In this document: positions 35,229 to 44,153 of the stretch, one piece after another
How positions within the stretch are numbered: the stretch's first letter is position 1
How the letters are laid out: each line of letters starts with the position of its first letter
Assembly: GCA_016342585.1 (NCBI GenBank)
Contig: JAEINK010000016.1
Span: 1 to 64,000, forward strand
Direction: 5' to 3'
From: Spirochaetales bacterium
Lineage (GTDB): Bacteria > Spirochaetota > Spirochaetia > UBA9216
DNA: 64,000 nt
Translations under genes and position numbers: made by a program
The notes under the pieces: generated by a model
The model's input: the letters and a program-made list of their open reading frames with translations, nothing else
Told to the model about the DNA's origin: nothing
The model's database searches: none

Positions 35229-35702
35229 CTACTTAGATGTGGAAGTCTTAAGATACAGGGGCAGGCCTTTTAAAAACCTTTTCAGGATCTGATCCCCGCA
35301 ATCCATATAGTGTTTATGACCTTCCTTTCGGAAAAGGGCAGAAAGTTCTGCCTTGGAAAGGGGGAATTCGCCGAGCTTCAATATTTCCAGCATATCCTCT
35401 TCCTTAAACTCCAGAGCAATTCGAATCTTCTTTAATAATAGATTGTTTGTAAGTCTTGTTGCGGGAGGCGGTTTGCTGCCCTCCTTGCGGGGCCCTCGCT
35501 TAAGGAGAATCAAACCATCTAGAAACTGTTCCAACTGACGGGAGGTACAAGGAAGGAATTCATCATCCTCTTCCCGAAGAAACAAACTCTTCAGCTCTGA
35601 GGCTGAAACATCGGCGCCACCCTCTTTAAAACAGCTTACCATGTAGGCATCCTGAATATTGAGAGCGTATCTTAATCGTCTTAAAAAATCGTTATTATCC
35701 AT
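35229..35702 (-). CDS. DUF1456 protein (YehS-like)
   Basis: A 157-residue protein with two copies of the DUF1456 repeat, DNNDFLRRLRYALNIQDAYM and LLKKIRIALEFKEEDML, each followed by an Asp/Glu-rich linker and an FLDGLILLKRG-type helix. YehS-like proteins are soluble and of unknown function. I use the ATG at 35702; the longer frame adds residues encoded inside the cold-shock gene's terminator. There is no good Shine-Dalgarno, so it may be weakly translated or read through from the cold-shock gene. Confidence 0.8.
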   Translation of the reverse strand: MDNNDFLRRLRYALNIQDAYMVSCFKEGGADVSASELKSLFLREEDDEFLPCTSRQLEQFLDGLILLKRGPRKEGSKPPPATRLTNNLLLKKIRIALEFKEEDMLEILKLGEFPLSKAELSALFRKEGHKHYMDCGDQILKRFLKGLPLYLKTSTSK

Positions 35703-35714
35703 AATTAATAAAAA

Positions 35715-35760
35715 TTGGGGATCGGCCCGGCGGATAAATCCGCAACACGCCAAATCCCCA
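35715..35760 (-). terminator. Terminator of the cold-shock gene
   Basis: A double-stem structure. TTGGGGAT (35715-35722) pairs with ATCCCCA (35754-35760), and inside lies GCGGAT-AA-ATCCGC (35730-35743). On the minus strand it is followed by ATTTTTATT, giving a T-run. The DUF1456 ATG is only about a dozen bases further on. Confidence 0.65.
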
Positions 35761-35768
35761 TAATTAAA

Positions 35769-35981
35769 CTATTCGGGAACTACTGCGTCAGCCTGGAGAC
35801 CCTTGTCTCCCTGACTGATTTCCATAGTCACTTTCTGACCATCTTTAAGGGATCTGAAACCATCGCTCTGAATAGATTTGTGATGTACAAACACATCGGG
35901 ACCGTCTTCTTGTTCAATAAATCCGTAACCTTTACTGTCGTTAAACCATTTTACGGTTCCGGAAACTCTTTCACCTGACAT
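35769..35981 (-). CDS. Cold-shock domain protein
   Basis: A 70-residue CspA-type RNA chaperone. I start at the ATG at 35981, which gives [22 protein letters not shown] and is preceded by GAGG; the longer frame adds a basic segment not seen in the family. Both RNP motifs are present, KGYGFI and DVFVHHKSI. It binds single-stranded RNA in the cytoplasm. A small UUCG-capped hairpin lies in its leader, and a strong terminator follows. Confidence 0.95.
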   Translation of the reverse strand: MSGERVSGTVKWFNDSKGYGFIEQEDGPDVFVHHKSIQSDGFRSLKDGQKVTMEISQGDKGLQADAVVPE

Positions 35982-36024
35982 ACATACCTCGTTCTCTGCC
36001 CGCCCTTTAGCGGTGTTAATAATC

Positions 36025-36042
36025 TTTTTCCCGAAGGAAAAA
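36025..36042 (-). promoter_or_regulatory. UUCG-capped hairpin in the cold-shock leader
   Basis: In the minus direction a 7-bp stem TTTTTCC / GGAAAAA closes a UUCG loop, a very stable RNA tetraloop, about 45 bases upstream of the cold-shock start codon. Cold-shock leaders often carry such structures; its role here is not shown. Confidence 0.5.
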
Positions 36043-36123
36043 CCACACACAGGGTGCTTGAAATACTTTACACCATTTTAACCCAACTGGCCAGCTTTAT
36101 TAATTGCACAACGCAAATTTTCT

Positions 36124-36145
36124 CCCTGATTTGGGTAAATCAGGG
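36124..36145. repeat. 9-bp hairpin overlapping the RluA-like stop codon
   Basis: CCCTGATTT (36124-36132) and AAATCAGGG (36137-36145) are perfect arms around GGGT. The structure overlaps the pseudouridine synthase stop. Neither side has a T-run, so it could be an mRNA-end stabiliser more than a terminator. Confidence 0.6.
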
Positions 36146-37714
36146 TAAAAACCTCAGAAATCGAAGAGATTTATTTCGAATATCACCTATTTTTTCTGGT
36201 AATTCCGCTTTAAAGGGCGGAAAGGAGTGGAAATCCATCCACCTTCCTGTTTCAGGGTGATAGAAACTCAAAGCCCCGGCGTGCAGCCTTAAGAACTCAC
36301 AGGGTAATCCTCGGCCATAAAGGCGGTCTCCCCGGATCGGCACACCAAGACCAAAGGGATGGGCGGAGTGCAGCCTTAACTGATGGGTCCGGCCGGTCAG
36401 GGGGCTGAAATGAATAAGGGTTCTACCTTCAGAATTCCGGCCTAAATTGGTCCAGAGGGTTTCTCCCACCTTCCCTTTTTCAGGATCCCAAACCTGATAG
36501 GGCCGATTTGAAGGTTCCAGTCTAAAAGAGAGTTTTATCTTACCGCCCCGGCCCTCCACAGTTCCATCCATAAGGGCAAGATACTCTTTTTGCACCCTTC
36601 GCTTTTGAAACTGAATGGAGAGGTTCCGCTGAGCCCGAGGGGTTAAAGCAAAAACAAGCAAGCCGGATGTGTCCATATCCAACCGGTGTACCGAAGGCTG
36701 GTCAGGACAACCAGGGAAGGCTTTTTTTACCCTGGCCGTAACCGAATCAAGGCCGCCGGGCCCTCGGCCCGGTACAGAGAGGAGACCTGAGGGTTTATTT
36801 ATAACAACAATATGGGAATCGGTATAAATGATATCCAAACCGAAAAAGAGAGGTTCCTCCGATCTGAGGGGAATCCCTCCCGCCCCCTTAAGAAGCCCTG
36901 AGGCCGTTTCCTCTTCAAGCCCCTTCAGGATAAATCCGAGGATAGGGTGACATTTTTCACGGCAGGGAGGATAAAATCTTCCGTGAAACCTGGTCCCGGA
37001 TCGATTTGCCTGCCCCCAATAGAATTCGGCGGCCTCAATCGGTTTCACCCCGGCCAGGGCGGCAGCATGAAGGAGTTTGGGGAGACAGCAATCCCCGGTT
37101 CCCGACGGGATATTTTCCTGCCTGCTGTAGTTTCCGAAAACCTCAGCCATGGGCTGTGTTTCACCCTCAAAGTTGGCAAGGATATATAAGTCATGAATCT
37201 TCACCATGAGTTCCTGTGAGATTCTCTTTCGTTGATCCGAAAGCCCTTTTACACGCCTTCGGTCTTCCTCCCGGCTAAGAGCCCCCCCCTTAACCGAACC
37301 ACTTTTCAGTGCATCAATCTCCCGGGTCAGGGCTTTTATTTCAGCCTCACCTTTTTCCATAACAGCAGCAAAAACCCCGGGGTCAATGAGGGGAGGGACC
37401 CAGCCGAAAACATCCCAGAGGCCGTTATACTGGCCAGAGAAAGCCCTGAAAATGACCTCTTCGCCATGATCGTTACAACAGACAAGGATACCGAACATAT
37501 GCCCCCTCGCCTCGCCAAAAAGAGGAGAAGTAGAACAGGAGTTATCAGAGATTGCGGTATCACGAATGTCTGTATCCTTGCTTTCCCCCGGGACACCGGG
37601 TGCCTGACCAAAGATATCGATCCGGCCATGTTTTTGAAGCTGTGACATGAGGGTAAAGCAGGCATCCCTGGCCGATGAGTATTTTTTTATATCTTTATTA
37701 TTCAGCGCTCTCAT
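36140..37714 (-). CDS. RluA-family pseudouridine synthase with long N-terminal extension
   Basis: A 524-residue protein. The C-terminal 240 residues are an RluA-type synthase with the catalytic Asp346 in HRLDMDTSG, the INKPSGLLSVPG strand and LTGRTHQLRLH. It should isomerise specific uridines in rRNA or tRNA. About 280 residues precede it, including a coiled coil (about 120-180) and a Cys-containing CCLPKLLHAA segment. This layout matches the long RluA-like proteins known in some proteobacteria. The start overlaps the citF stop by 17 bases, so it is cotranscribed with citrate lyase, although no functional link is obvious. Confidence 0.88.
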   Translation of the reverse strand: MRALNNKDIKKYSSARDACFTLMSQLQKHGRIDIFGQAPGVPGESKDTDIRDTAISDNSCSTSPLFGEARGHMFGILVCCNDHGEEVIFRAFSGQYNGLWDVFGWVPPLIDPGVFAAVMEKGEAEIKALTREIDALKSGSVKGGALSREEDRRRVKGLSDQRKRISQELMVKIHDLYILANFEGETQPMAEVFGNYSRQENIPSGTGDCCLPKLLHAAALAGVKPIEAAEFYWGQANRSGTRFHGRFYPPCREKCHPILGFILKGLEEETASGLLKGAGGIPLRSEEPLFFGLDIIYTDSHIVVINKPSGLLSVPGRGPGGLDSVTARVKKAFPGCPDQPSVHRLDMDTSGLLVFALTPRAQRNLSIQFQKRRVQKEYLALMDGTVEGRGGKIKLSFRLEPSNRPYQVWDPEKGKVGETLWTNLGRNSEGRTLIHFSPLTGRTHQLRLHSAHPFGLGVPIRGDRLYGRGLPCEFLRLHAGALSFYHPETGRWMDFHSFPPFKAELPEKIGDIRNKSLRFLRFLP

Positions 37715-39113
37715 TCATCCGGATTACATCCAAAATTTCACCCCGCCGCTCCTCCACAAGGGCAACGATTCGTCCCATGGCTCTGGGCAGTTCGGGTGAT
37801 CCGGTCAAATCATATATCAGATTCATGAGCTTCTCAATGGGAAGGGTTTCGATCCCCCCGGATTTAAGCTGTTTTTCAAGATCCGGACGGGAAGGATTGA
37901 CGGCAACACCCCGCTCGGTAATCACAATATCGACATACTTGCCAGGCGTACAGATAAGATTCACCCTTTGGTTGATAGTAGGGATCCGTCCCCGGAAAGA
38001 GGGCATGACCGCTATCGTAACCTTCGCCCCCTCGGCCGTATCCGGACCGCCGCCCAAAGCACCAAGGATCCGCCCATCGGTCCCGGTGATTGAATTCAAA
38101 TTAAAATCCAGGTCAACTTCGGTGGCTGAAAGGATCATAACATCCAGTTTATGGGCTATACAGTCTGGCCTGTCCGGGCTGGCATAAAGGGAGGCACTCA
38201 TCTCAAAATGGCCGGGATTTTCCGCCAGGGAGAGGGAAGCAGCGTCATCAAAACTCTGCACATCAAAGAGTTTTTCAAACAACCCCTCCCCGAGCAGATC
38301 AACAAGCCCGCCGGTGACACCGCCCGAAGCGAAGGAGCCGACGATTCCATTCCGCCTCATATAATCCGCAACCATCCCGGTAACCAGGAGAGAGACGCCG
38401 CCGCTCCCGGCCTGATAGGAAAACCCCTCTTGAATGCACCCGGAAGCAATCAGAACTTCAAGGGCCTTACGGGCGATCAACTTTTCAACGGGTCTGTTGG
38501 ATTTTCTTAAAGATCCGCCTCCAATAAGGTTTTTATCCCCCAGAGACCCGACCTCGACAACCTGGCACCGATCATCCCCCTCTATACTTATGTTTTCTTT
38601 AAGATTTTCCAGAAGGGTATCGGTAATAAGGATCACATTTCGTGCCGCTTCAGCATCGACCAGTCCATAACCAAGGGAGCCAAATCGATTGGGACCATAA
38701 GTGCCATTGGCATTCCCCGAAACATCCGCCGAGGAGACGGCCAGGAAGGCTGTATGGATGGGGGTATCTCCTGCTTCAATAGCCCGGGCCCGCCCACCGT
38801 GGGTACGAAAAACAACAGGATGTGGAACTTCACCGTCTAAAACCGCCGAGGATAAGGGCTCCTTCATCCCTGTGGTCTCGATATTTGTTATAACACCGGC
38901 CCGCACCGCCTTAAGGACGGCATCACAGCTTTCTCCCATGAGGGATGAGGCACAGAGGGTAAGGCTTCTAAATCCCATGCCTTTAAGGGTCTTCAGGACC
39001 ATGCCTGTCACCAAATCCCCCAACCGGAGGTGGTGATGCAAACTGATCCGCATACCATCCTTAAGACCGCTCTTCAAAACAGCCTCAGTAAGCCCAAGGG
39101 TAACACGATTCAT
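37698..39113 (-). CDS. citF: Citrate lyase alpha subunit (citrate:acetyl-ACP transferase)
   Basis: The 471-residue CoA-transferase-like subunit exchanges acetate for citrate on the acyl carrier protein. Family features are SLHHHLRLGD, THGGRARAIEAGD, GNANGTYGPNRFGSLGYG and EVDLDFNLNSITGTDG. It overlaps citE by four bases and rluA by 17. With CitE and CitD it forms the cytoplasmic lyase that splits citrate to oxaloacetate and acetate. Genes for the ligase CitC and prosthetic-group enzymes CitG/CitX are not in the window. Confidence 0.93.
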   Translation of the reverse strand: MNRVTLGLTEAVLKSGLKDGMRISLHHHLRLGDLVTGMVLKTLKGMGFRSLTLCASSLMGESCDAVLKAVRAGVITNIETTGMKEPLSSAVLDGEVPHPVVFRTHGGRARAIEAGDTPIHTAFLAVSSADVSGNANGTYGPNRFGSLGYGLVDAEAARNVILITDTLLENLKENISIEGDDRCQVVEVGSLGDKNLIGGGSLRKSNRPVEKLIARKALEVLIASGCIQEGFSYQAGSGGVSLLVTGMVADYMRRNGIVGSFASGGVTGGLVDLLGEGLFEKLFDVQSFDDAASLSLAENPGHFEMSASLYASPDRPDCIAHKLDVMILSATEVDLDFNLNSITGTDGRILGALGGGPDTAEGAKVTIAVMPSFRGRIPTINQRVNLICTPGKYVDIVITERGVAVNPSRPDLEKQLKSGGIETLPIEKLMNLIYDLTGSPELPRAMGRIVALVEERRGEILDVIRMNESAE

Positions 39114-39949
39114 TTATTCCCGGCCCTTTTTAAGATCCCTTCGGCCCGTTTTACCACAGGAAGATCCACCATACTTCCATCAAGACTGAAGGCCCCCTCT
39201 TCCCCTCCGCGCACCTTTTCAAGGACCTTAATGGCCCAGGCAATCTCTTCTTCTGAAACCGTAAAAATCCTGTTTACAATCTCTATCTGATCCGGATGGA
39301 TAACCGATTTTCCGGAGAAACCGAGCTGTTTAGCCCGGAAAGCATCCGCCTCAAGCCCATCAGGATCTTTGAAATCCGCCCAGACGGTATCGATGGCCTG
39401 AAGTCCGATTGCCCCCGCCGCATTGACAATGCGACTTCGTGGATAATCCAGAACAAAAGCCCCCCCCCGCCTTGAAATACCAAGCTGGGTACAGTAATCT
39501 TCCGCCCCGAAAGAGAGGGCCTCAATCCTGTTTGAACTTTTACCAATGGAAAACGCATTTTCGATACCAAGGGGTGTTTCAAGAATACACTGAATTTTCA
39601 CACTGCCAGGAGTCATACCCAATCGTTCTTCAAGCAGGTCAATTTTCAGGGCAATCTTTTCAACGGTTTCCGATGTCTCCACCTTGGGAATCCGGATACG
39701 GCAAATTCCGGCAGAAACGACAGCCAGAAGATCGGTTTTCCACCAGGGGGTGTCAAAACCGTTTATCCTGACGGCAGCCCCGCTTAAATCAAGATCTTTC
39801 ACCGCCTCAGAAACAAGGATCCGGGCCTCATCTTTTTTATCCGATGAAACCGAATCTTCCAGATCCAGGACAATCCCATCGGCACCATAGATACCCGACT
39901 GAACAATCATCTTGGGAGAATTCCCGGGAATATAAAGCCAGCTTCTCAA
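39110..39949 (-). CDS. citE: Citrate lyase beta subunit (citryl-ACP lyase)
   Basis: A 279-residue TIM-barrel lyase that cleaves citryl-ACP to oxaloacetate. It begins MRSWLYIPGNSPKMI, has VLDLEDSVSSDKKDEAR with the metal-binding Glu/Asp, and later IEALSFGAEDYCTQLGI and SGKSVIHPDQIEIVN. The ATGA overlap with citD (four bases) and with citF marks a coupled citD-citE-citF unit. The length is slightly short of the typical 295 but all motifs are present. Confidence 0.93.
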   Translation of the reverse strand: MRSWLYIPGNSPKMIVQSGIYGADGIVLDLEDSVSSDKKDEARILVSEAVKDLDLSGAAVRINGFDTPWWKTDLLAVVSAGICRIRIPKVETSETVEKIALKIDLLEERLGMTPGSVKIQCILETPLGIENAFSIGKSSNRIEALSFGAEDYCTQLGISRRGGAFVLDYPRSRIVNAAGAIGLQAIDTVWADFKDPDGLEADAFRAKQLGFSGKSVIHPDQIEIVNRIFTVSEEEIAWAIKVLEKVRGGEEGAFSLDGSMVDLPVVKRAEGILKRAGNK

Positions 39950-40284
39950 AGCTTTCTCTCCTCTTCAACAGCCTTTGAAAGGGCGGCCCGCAGACGCCCC
40001 CGCAAAACAAAATCAAACCCATGATTATCTTCTATTATAATATACATCCGTTTCAGAGATTCACAAGCAGAATACTCTTCCAGGAGAGGGTGAAGCACCT
40101 CATCCTGTTTTTTACAGAAAAGGGTTCTGACCGGAGATAGAAATAAGATTTCAGGCTTATTTCCCATTTTCAACGCTTTGCTTCCCACAGGCTCCCCTTC
40201 CAACCGCAAATAGATCGTCACAAGGGTATCCAACTTCTCCCGGCTTCCGGAAGTGGCGATTATCCGTCCTTCAACACCATCCAT
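39946..40284 (-). CDS. citD: Citrate lyase acyl carrier subunit, divergent
   Basis: A 112-residue protein. The C-terminal 45 residues follow the CitD pattern (MYIIIEDNHGFDFVLRGRLRAAL). The N-terminal VEGRIIATSGSREKLD aligns with the carrier's serine-bearing GTLESSD turn, though the exact attachment Ser is not certain. A mid-chain insertion (residues about 40-65) makes it longer than the usual 97 residues. AGGAG precedes the ATG, which lies only two bases after the hydrolase stop. Position before citE and citF strongly supports the call, but the divergence suggests an altered carrier. Confidence 0.72.
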   Translation of the reverse strand: MDGVEGRIIATSGSREKLDTLVTIYLRLEGEPVGSKALKMGNKPEILFLSPVRTLFCKKQDEVLHPLLEEYSACESLKRMYIIIEDNHGFDFVLRGRLRAALSKAVEEERKL

Positions 40285-40286
40285 CT

Positions 40287-42401
40287 CTACAACTCCTGTG
40301 CAGAAAGTGATAGAAACCTGGTCCGTCCTCCACCGAGTTTACCGGCCCCGGCCATACCGTAGGGATGGGCTGCCTCATCCGTATAGGAGAGTACCTGCTT
40401 TCCATTTATCGAACACTCTATCCCTGCCGCACCATCGACTGGGTTCTCCTCCGGCTTGTCCTGAATTGAAACTGAAAGGAGATACTCCTTACCAAAACTC
40501 CAGGGAAAATCCACTTCGGCAAGCGTTTCTATCCCCCCATCGACCTTAATAAGAGCGGCCCGGTTCTCTCCATGAAGACCAAAGAAATAGCCAAGCTCGG
40601 CACCACGGGAACGGAAAGCTGTCAAATGGCTGAATCCATAATCAGGGATCAGCCTGAGGGAAATTCGACTATCACGACTGTAGTAGGGACCGGAAAACAG
40701 CTTGAAATCCTCCCGTGTAATCACACTCAAAGCACCTTCTTCAATCGACCAGGCACCTCCCACGGCGGAACATCGACTCAGCCCCTCGAACTCTTCCGTC
40801 TCCTCACCAAAATCCACATGAAACTTCCGTGGACCTGTAACCGTCAGCTCATCGAGGATTAGATTACCCAGATACTTCTGAGCATCAAAATTCGTGACAA
40901 GAACCCCTGCCTCATCAACACCAAAGGACACTTCTGGTACTTCCCATCGAAAAATGAAGGACTCTCCCGGTTCGGGAAAAATGTAGCCATCATTAAAAAC
41001 CTCTTTTGACCCGGAATCCCTGACATAGGGAGCGATGGCGATTCGCTGACCGCTCATCCTCTCTACCCGGCCCTTAATTGTAAGAACCTGACCGGGATAA
41101 ATCCCCGGGGTGAAGGTGGGGCGATATCGCTCATCATCGAAATCCTCCCGGCGGTAATAGGGTTTATAGAAAATCCGGGCAGTGTCTCCCCGGACAAGCC
41201 TGTCCAGGAGGATGTTCAGACCCGGTTCAGAGTGGAGGAGTTCTCCCGGTGCCACAGGAGCCAGAAAGTCCGATGATGTCCGGATTCCACAGGTGGAACC
41301 TGCGAGTGAAAAATCGAGAAAAATATCATCGGAGAATGTGCCTTTGGCCAGATCCGCAGGAATATCTTTCCCCGCCTGCCTAAGGCCGAGGACAGCCAAC
41401 TCCCTTGATACAGTGGGAAGGTCGAGGCAGTTCAAACCACCGGAAATGGAACTTGCCGCATGAAAGTCATTTATTGGTCGCCGATACCGGTCGGGAACCC
41501 CGTTTGGACCGGCGATAACACCAAGAATCGCCCCCACATTCCCCGCATTGCAATCGGTATCCCAGCCGCACATGGTGGCTATTTCTATGGTTCGGGCAAA
41601 ATCCCCCTTCCCATAATAGAGGGCAAGAGCACAGACCCCGGCATTGGGGATTATATGGCAGACACCGGGATATTTATCATATCCAAAGTCACTCTCCAGG
41701 AATTCCCGGCAGGCCCGCCAGTCATCTGGTGTTTTATGAGAAAACGCCCGCACAGCCTTCACAACCCTGGCATATTCACTATCGACAGGGATGTAGTTCA
41801 GGGCTTTTTCAATAATTTCCGAGGGGTTGGTCATGGAAAAGGCCAGGGATACACAGACAGCAATGAAGATTCCGCCATAAATTCCATTCCGATCGTGACC
41901 AACAGATGCAGCAAGTTCTGCATGCTGTGCCGCCTTATCGGGATCCTCAGGAAAAACCCATCCCCAGGAGTCAATAAAGATCTGTCCGCCAATCTGTTCG
42001 GCCACGGTGTAGCCATTCACCTCTCCGCTCCCCGAGGCGGGAGCCTTGAGTCCGGATTTAAGGTTAAGGTAGGCTGTATGTTCAGTAGAACGGCCGTACC
42101 CGCCCCACCAGTAGAAACCGATCCCCTCCCGGGTATAATTCACCCAGGTGCGTCCAACCTTTTCTGCCGTAAGGGGTGGTGGATAATCCAGGAGGGATCG
42201 GATGAAAAACACCGGCCCGTTTACATCGTCATCCGCAGCGAAATTCTTATACTCCTTCACATATCCGGTAATATCACCATATGTATTCTGGATCCTTTCA
42301 TAGGTCCAGATCGTAGGTTCAACAGGGGCACCAAGCCTGACACCGGCACATTTTCCGAGCACACCCCCATACACCTTTTCCAGATACTCTTTCCAATCCA
42401 T
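40287..42401 (-). CDS. Large ADP-ribosylglycohydrolase-family protein with C-terminal domains
   Basis: A 704-residue protein. Residues about 5-330 form the all-helical ADP-ribosylglycohydrolase fold, with variant metal-binding motifs: AADDDVNGP where classical members have TDDT, and GWDTDCNAGNVG near residue 280. The remaining 370 residues are beta-rich and look like two jelly-roll or LamG-type carbohydrate-binding domains (TIKGRVERMSGQRIAIAPY and YFFGLHGENRAALIKVDG). No signal peptide is seen, so it is cytoplasmic. It probably removes a ribosyl or glycosyl group from an imported compound. It is followed two bases later by citD. Confidence 0.78.
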   Translation of the reverse strand: MDWKEYLEKVYGGVLGKCAGVRLGAPVEPTIWTYERIQNTYGDITGYVKEYKNFAADDDVNGPVFFIRSLLDYPPPLTAEKVGRTWVNYTREGIGFYWWGGYGRSTEHTAYLNLKSGLKAPASGSGEVNGYTVAEQIGGQIFIDSWGWVFPEDPDKAAQHAELAASVGHDRNGIYGGIFIAVCVSLAFSMTNPSEIIEKALNYIPVDSEYARVVKAVRAFSHKTPDDWRACREFLESDFGYDKYPGVCHIIPNAGVCALALYYGKGDFARTIEIATMCGWDTDCNAGNVGAILGVIAGPNGVPDRYRRPINDFHAASSISGGLNCLDLPTVSRELAVLGLRQAGKDIPADLAKGTFSDDIFLDFSLAGSTCGIRTSSDFLAPVAPGELLHSEPGLNILLDRLVRGDTARIFYKPYYRREDFDDERYRPTFTPGIYPGQVLTIKGRVERMSGQRIAIAPYVRDSGSKEVFNDGYIFPEPGESFIFRWEVPEVSFGVDEAGVLVTNFDAQKYLGNLILDELTVTGPRKFHVDFGEETEEFEGLSRCSAVGGAWSIEEGALSVITREDFKLFSGPYYSRDSRISLRLIPDYGFSHLTAFRSRGAELGYFFGLHGENRAALIKVDGGIETLAEVDFPWSFGKEYLLSVSIQDKPEENPVDGAAGIECSINGKQVLSYTDEAAHPYGMAGAGKLGGGRTRFLSLSAQEL

Positions 42402-42686
42402 CTCTACCCCGCTATATCTATGTTAGTTTTATTGCCTGTTATTGTCTATTGTTCAAAAGATTGTGGAGGAGCGCCCTTTAATCACAATCTTCAGAATATT
42501 AAACAATAGAAAAGTAGCCGAAAATACACCAGGGCAATTTCGAAAACATCCAATTTTTGTATGGCCTCAATTCCCTGTTCACAAAAAAATGACCCGGAAC
42601 TCATACTCCTCCCCGTCGGTGTAGACCATGACGGGGGAAGACAAACTCTCCGGATCATTACAATATTATCTGCTACATGACAAAAC
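42402..42686 (-). other. Intergenic region with terminator-like hairpin and candidate promoter
   Basis: AAGATTGTG (42457-42465) and CACAATCTT (42483-42491) form a 9-bp stem that in the minus direction ends in TTTTG, a weak terminator for the ABC genes. A second stem CCCCGTC/GACGGGG lies at 42611-42636. Downstream, TTGAAC and AATAAA at 17-base spacing could start transcription of the large hydrolase gene. No gene is supported here. Confidence 0.45.
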
Positions 42687-44096
42687 CTATTTCAGCATAT
42701 CCTGAGCATATTCGGTAACTTTATCACCACCGAGGGCGTACCACTCTTTAACAAAATCATCAAAGGCAGAAATTCCATACTCTCCGGTAATGATCTTGAA
42801 GCTGTACTCTTTGTAAAGGTTTCCAAGGGCATCCCATGTAGGGGAAAGCTCTTCAGGAATCGGAAAGTCGGGGTCACCAACAGCGTATTCAAGGATAAAA
42901 TCCCAGCCCGCCTGTCCAGCTTCGCCGAGTAGAGGAGTCGGGGCATCCCAGCTCATTACTTCGTGAAAATGGGGCCACCAATTGGCTTTTTCATCGGTGA
43001 AGACAACTTTGCCACCCTCTTTATTGTAATGTATTCCTTCAACGCCATATCGGTCAAGAAACTGTCCCTCATCGGTAGCCATATACTCAAGAACTTCAAA
43101 TACAACATCCGGGTTTTCAGAAGTTGCAGAAATTGCCCAGCCTCTTGTCTCTTTCGCAGAAGAAACTGAGTATCCACGTCCTACACCTTTGGCAGGAGGA
43201 AGCGCCACAACACCCACACCCTGATTTTCCATCAGTTTGTTTTCATAGATATCAAGTACGATTCCGGCAGTTCCAAAAACAGCAGCTACCTGACCAGTGT
43301 AAAATTTATCTTCCATAGTATCCCATTTGGTGGTCACATAATCGTTATCAAGGATCCCTTCTGCATAAAGTTCACTGTAGAACTCAAGCTTTTCCCTTTC
43401 AGCCCGGGAAACCTGGTTATACACATAAGCACCATCCTGTTTTACCCAGGTGGCTGTATTTCCGAAAGCATGGTTGAATGTATAATCCATTCTTCCGGTG
43501 TTTCCTGTATCGGTAACAACAGCAGCTTCGGGGTGATTTTTCTTGATAGTCTGAAAGAGTTCATAATAATCCTGAACTGTCTCGGGAACTTTACCACCGG
43601 CCTCATTAAACCAGTCTTCCCTTACAACAGCTGTTCGGGCACGGGGAGGTGCAAGCCACAGCAGGTAGGGATAATTTGCCATTCTCTCTTTGTTGAAATC
43701 CATAAGAACACTCTGCATCACACTGGAGTTCTTAACATAGGGTCCCAGATCAACAAGGAGGCCCTGATTTGCAATAACATCATCACCACCCTGAAAATAG
43801 ATGAGATCGGGAATATCTCCCCCCAGAAGCATGAGGTTTAACTTTTCGGCATAGGCACCTTCGGGAACCGGAACTAATTCCAGATCGATCTTCTTTCCAT
43901 AGGCAGCCTCAAACCCGGCTTCAATATTGGCAAGGTGTGCAATATTCGCGGGATCATCCGCAGGAAAATCCTTAGCTACGATTCTGATCTTCGTAACACC
44001 ATCATCCATAGCTGTAACAGGCTCCTTAGCTCCACCTGCAAAGACAGCGGGGACAATGATCAACAAAGCCAATCCAATTAACAACAGTTTTTTCAT
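42687..44096 (-). CDS. Family 1 sugar-binding protein of an ABC importer
   Basis: The 469-residue periplasmic protein has a signal peptide (KKLLLIGLALLIIVPAVFA, then GGAKEP). The mature part shows the LplA/YtcQ-type binding-protein pattern (VTKIRIVAKDFPADDPANIAH, LLGGDIPDLIYFQGGDD). There is no lipobox Cys. It delivers a carbohydrate or oligosaccharide to the permeases encoded just upstream on the same strand. The operon has no ATP-binding subunit, so a shared MsmK/UgpC-like ATPase elsewhere must drive it. The substrate is unknown, but the flanking glycohydrolases suggest a ribosylated or glycosylated ligand. Confidence 0.88.
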   Translation of the reverse strand: MKKLLLIGLALLIIVPAVFAGGAKEPVTAMDDGVTKIRIVAKDFPADDPANIAHLANIEAGFEAAYGKKIDLELVPVPEGAYAEKLNLMLLGGDIPDLIYFQGGDDVIANQGLLVDLGPYVKNSSVMQSVLMDFNKERMANYPYLLWLAPPRARTAVVREDWFNEAGGKVPETVQDYYELFQTIKKNHPEAAVVTDTGNTGRMDYTFNHAFGNTATWVKQDGAYVYNQVSRAEREKLEFYSELYAEGILDNDYVTTKWDTMEDKFYTGQVAAVFGTAGIVLDIYENKLMENQGVGVVALPPAKGVGRGYSVSSAKETRGWAISATSENPDVVFEVLEYMATDEGQFLDRYGVEGIHYNKEGGKVVFTDEKANWWPHFHEVMSWDAPTPLLGEAGQAGWDFILEYAVGDPDFPIPEELSPTWDALGNLYKEYSFKIITGEYGISAFDDFVKEWYALGGDKVTEYAQDMLK

Positions 44097-44153
44097 CTAA
44101 AACCTCCTGAACTTTAGACACTCCTTCCACCTCAATTTTGACAGAAGGACGTT

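Noticed and set aside
41460-42509. 349-codon open frame on the plus strand
   Set aside because: Antisense to the large glycohydrolase gene, low-complexity in places, no conserved motif. A by-product of the opposite gene.
42500-42686. Possible gene remnant between the ABC and glycohydrolase genes
   Set aside because: Short frames on the minus strand have stop codons and no clear similarity to either neighbour, so decay of a gene cannot be supported.
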